NCBI RefSeq assembly: GCF_042096055.1 | Contig: NZ_JBELMH010000009.1 | Location: forward strand, 1 to 64,000 | DNA: 64,000 bases | Origin: Citreimonas sp042096055 | Lineage (GTDB): Bacteria > Pseudomonadota > Alphaproteobacteria > Rhodobacterales > Rhodobacteraceae | Reading direction: 5' to 3' | Shown here: in pieces, positions 62,926 to 64,000 of the stretch | Layout: each line of letters opens with the position of its first letter | Position numbering within the stretch: the stretch's first letter is position 1 | Made by a program: the position numbers and the translations under genes | Notes under the pieces: model-generated | What the model saw: only the letters and a program-made list of their open reading frames with translations | Database searches by the model: none | Told to the model about the DNA's origin: nothing

Positions 62926-64000
62926 TCAGACGCCGGCGTCGACGATCGCCTTCGCCAGCACCGGCACCGACTTGGCGTTCAGCCCCGCGATGTTCAGCCG
63001 CGAGTCGCCCACCATGTAGATGCCGTGCTGGTCGCGCATCGTCTCGACCTGCTCGGGCGTGGCGCCGAGGCGCGAGAACATGCCGCGATGCTGCGCGATG
63101 AAGCCGAACCGGTCCGAGCCCGACAGCCGCTGCAGCTCCTGCGCCAGCTGCTCGCGCAGCTTGAGCATGCCGGTGCGCATCGCCTCGAGCTCTTCCTGCC
63201 AGTCGGCGCGCAGCGCGTCGTCGCTCAGCACCATCGTCACCAGCCGCGCGCCGTGGTCCGGCGGGAACGAGAAGTTCTGCCGGTTGAGGTAGTTCAGCGT
63301 CTGCTGGTGCAGCTTCTGCCGCGCAGGATCGTTCGCCACCGCCATCAGCAGGCCGGTGCGCTCGCGGTAGATGCCGAAGTTCTTCGAGCAGCTCGCCGCG
63401 ATCAGGCACTCGGGCACCGACGAGGCCACCAGCCGCACGCCTTCCGCGTCCGCCTCCAGCCCGTCGCCGAAGCCCTGGTACGCGATGTCGATCATCGGCG
63501 TGGCGCCCGACTTCAGCAGCAGGTCCACGACCGCCTGCCACTGCGTCAGGTTCAGGTTCGCGCCCGTCGGGTTGTGGCAGCAGCCGTGCAGCAGCACCAC
63601 GTCGCCCGCGCCGGCCTGCGCTATGTCCGCCATCATGCCGTCGAAATCGACGCCGCGCGTCTCGTCGTCGAAGTAGCGGTAGGGCACCACGGGGATGCCC
63701 ATGTGCTTGAGGATCGACAGGTGGTTCGGCCAGGTCGGATCGCTCACGTAGATCTTGGCGTCCGGGTTCGCCATCCGGATCATGTCGAAGCCCTGCCGGC
63801 ACGCGCCCGTCCCGCCCGGCGTCGCCGCCGCAGCCACGTTCGCCTGCGGCACCGCACCGCCCAGCACCAGCCGCGACAGCGCCTCGCCGAAGGCCGGATC
63901 ACCCGCGAGGCCAGTATACGCCTTGGTCTGCTCGACCTCCCACAGCTGCTTTTCGGCAGCCTTCACGGCGCGCATGATCGGCGTGCGCCCCTCGGGGTCC
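62926..64000 (-). CDS. Aromatic amino acid aminotransferase (class I), 5' end outside window
   Basis: About 357 residues are visible; the frame stays open to the window edge (DPEGRTPI precedes the first internal Met), so roughly 35-40 N-terminal residues are missing. PLP-binding lysine in AASCSKNFGIYRERTGLL; HGCCHNPTGANLNLTQW, DIAYQGFGDG and YVSDPTWPNHLSIL are typical of TyrB/AspC/TatA-type enzymes. It interconverts aromatic (and acidic) amino acids with their 2-oxo acids. The specificity between Tyr/Phe and Asp is not decidable here. Confidence 0.94.
   Translation of the reverse strand, partial: DPEGRTPIMRAVKAAEKQLWEVEQTKAYTGLAGDPAFGEALSRLVLGGAVPQANVAAAATPGGTGACRQGFDMIRMANPDAKIYVSDPTWPNHLSILKHMGIPVVPYRYFDDETRGVDFDGMMADIAQAGAGDVVLLHGCCHNPTGANLNLTQWQAVVDLLLKSGATPMIDIAYQGFGDGLEADAEGVRLVASSVPECLIAASCSKNFGIYRERTGLLMAVANDPARQKLHQQTLNYLNRQNFSFPPDHGARLVTMVLSDDALRADWQEELEAMRTGMLKLREQLAQELQRLSGSDRFGFIAQHRGMFSRLGATPEQVETMRDQHGIYMVGDSRLNIAGLNAKSVPVLAKAIVDAGV

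Noticed and set aside
59051..63802. A 1583-codon minus-strand open frame across deoC, dnaE2 and the aminotransferase
   Set aside because: It crosses strong terminators and several well-identified genes in other frames, and its product is compositionally shadow-like.

Overview
The window is about 64 kb of GC-rich (roughly two-thirds G+C) alphaproteobacterial chromosome, most likely from the Rhodobacteraceae/Roseobacter group. Signs of this are accD-folC adjacency, an FzlA-like GST protein, an ALDH16-type aldehyde dehydrogenase, an alphaproteobacterial LexA box (GAAC-N7-GAAC), CtrA-type boxes, a DUF6478-like protein, and a dispersed double-hairpin repeat typical of this family. Genes are dense, many with 4-base ATGA/GTGA overlaps. 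I see no rRNA, tRNA, CRISPR array, insertion sequence, prophage or plasmid module.

Layout. 1-8.5 kb: end of an FAD oxidoreductase, a DMT transporter, two family-restricted proteins, ilvD, and a GGDEF-EAL protein translationally coupled to a periplasmic binding protein. 8.6-12.4 kb: accD-folC, a candidate structured small RNA, and zapE, flanked by two perfect CtrA boxes. 12.4-18.9 kb: a 57-residue secreted protein behind a TetR-type operator, tetR, then a tight run of S-formylglutathione hydrolase, YaiI, HAD, ornithine-cyclodeaminase-like and AEC transporter genes, then a B12-binding protein and a NYN protein. 19-24.4 kb: a DUF481-like outer-membrane protein, ExoD, GNAT, an orphan 293-aa protein and imuB. 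24.4-30.8 kb: rplT, rpmI, pyk, DUF1244, peroxiredoxin, ferredoxin reductase, rsmD and an MBL hydrolase. 30.8-42.8 kb: MFS, map, sfsA, cinA-like, GNAT, AhpD-like, OmpA, LysR, a PfpI-like protein, fadH, MFS and msrB-msrA. 42.9-53.5 kb: a small exported protein, queG, fzlA, mtgA, a lower-GC membrane protein, and gltD-gfa-gltB. 53.6-64 kb: uppP, rsfS-rlmH, deoC-(small membrane protein)-ALDH16, dnaE2, a monooxygenase-fold protein and an aromatic aminotransferase cut by the window end.

Themes. Most of the window is core metabolism and housekeeping. Two parts of the SOS mutasome (imuB and dnaE2) are present but 35 kb apart, with no imuA here. The dnaE2 reading frame ends inside a copy of the dispersed repeat, so the protein appears to lack its C-terminal OB-fold. 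The most novel-looking items are the CtrA-flanked structured RNA next to zapE, the repeat-truncated dnaE2, covariation between the two repeat copies, the GFA-family gene embedded in the glutamate synthase operon, the binding-protein/c-di-GMP pair, and the TetR-controlled secreted mini-protein.
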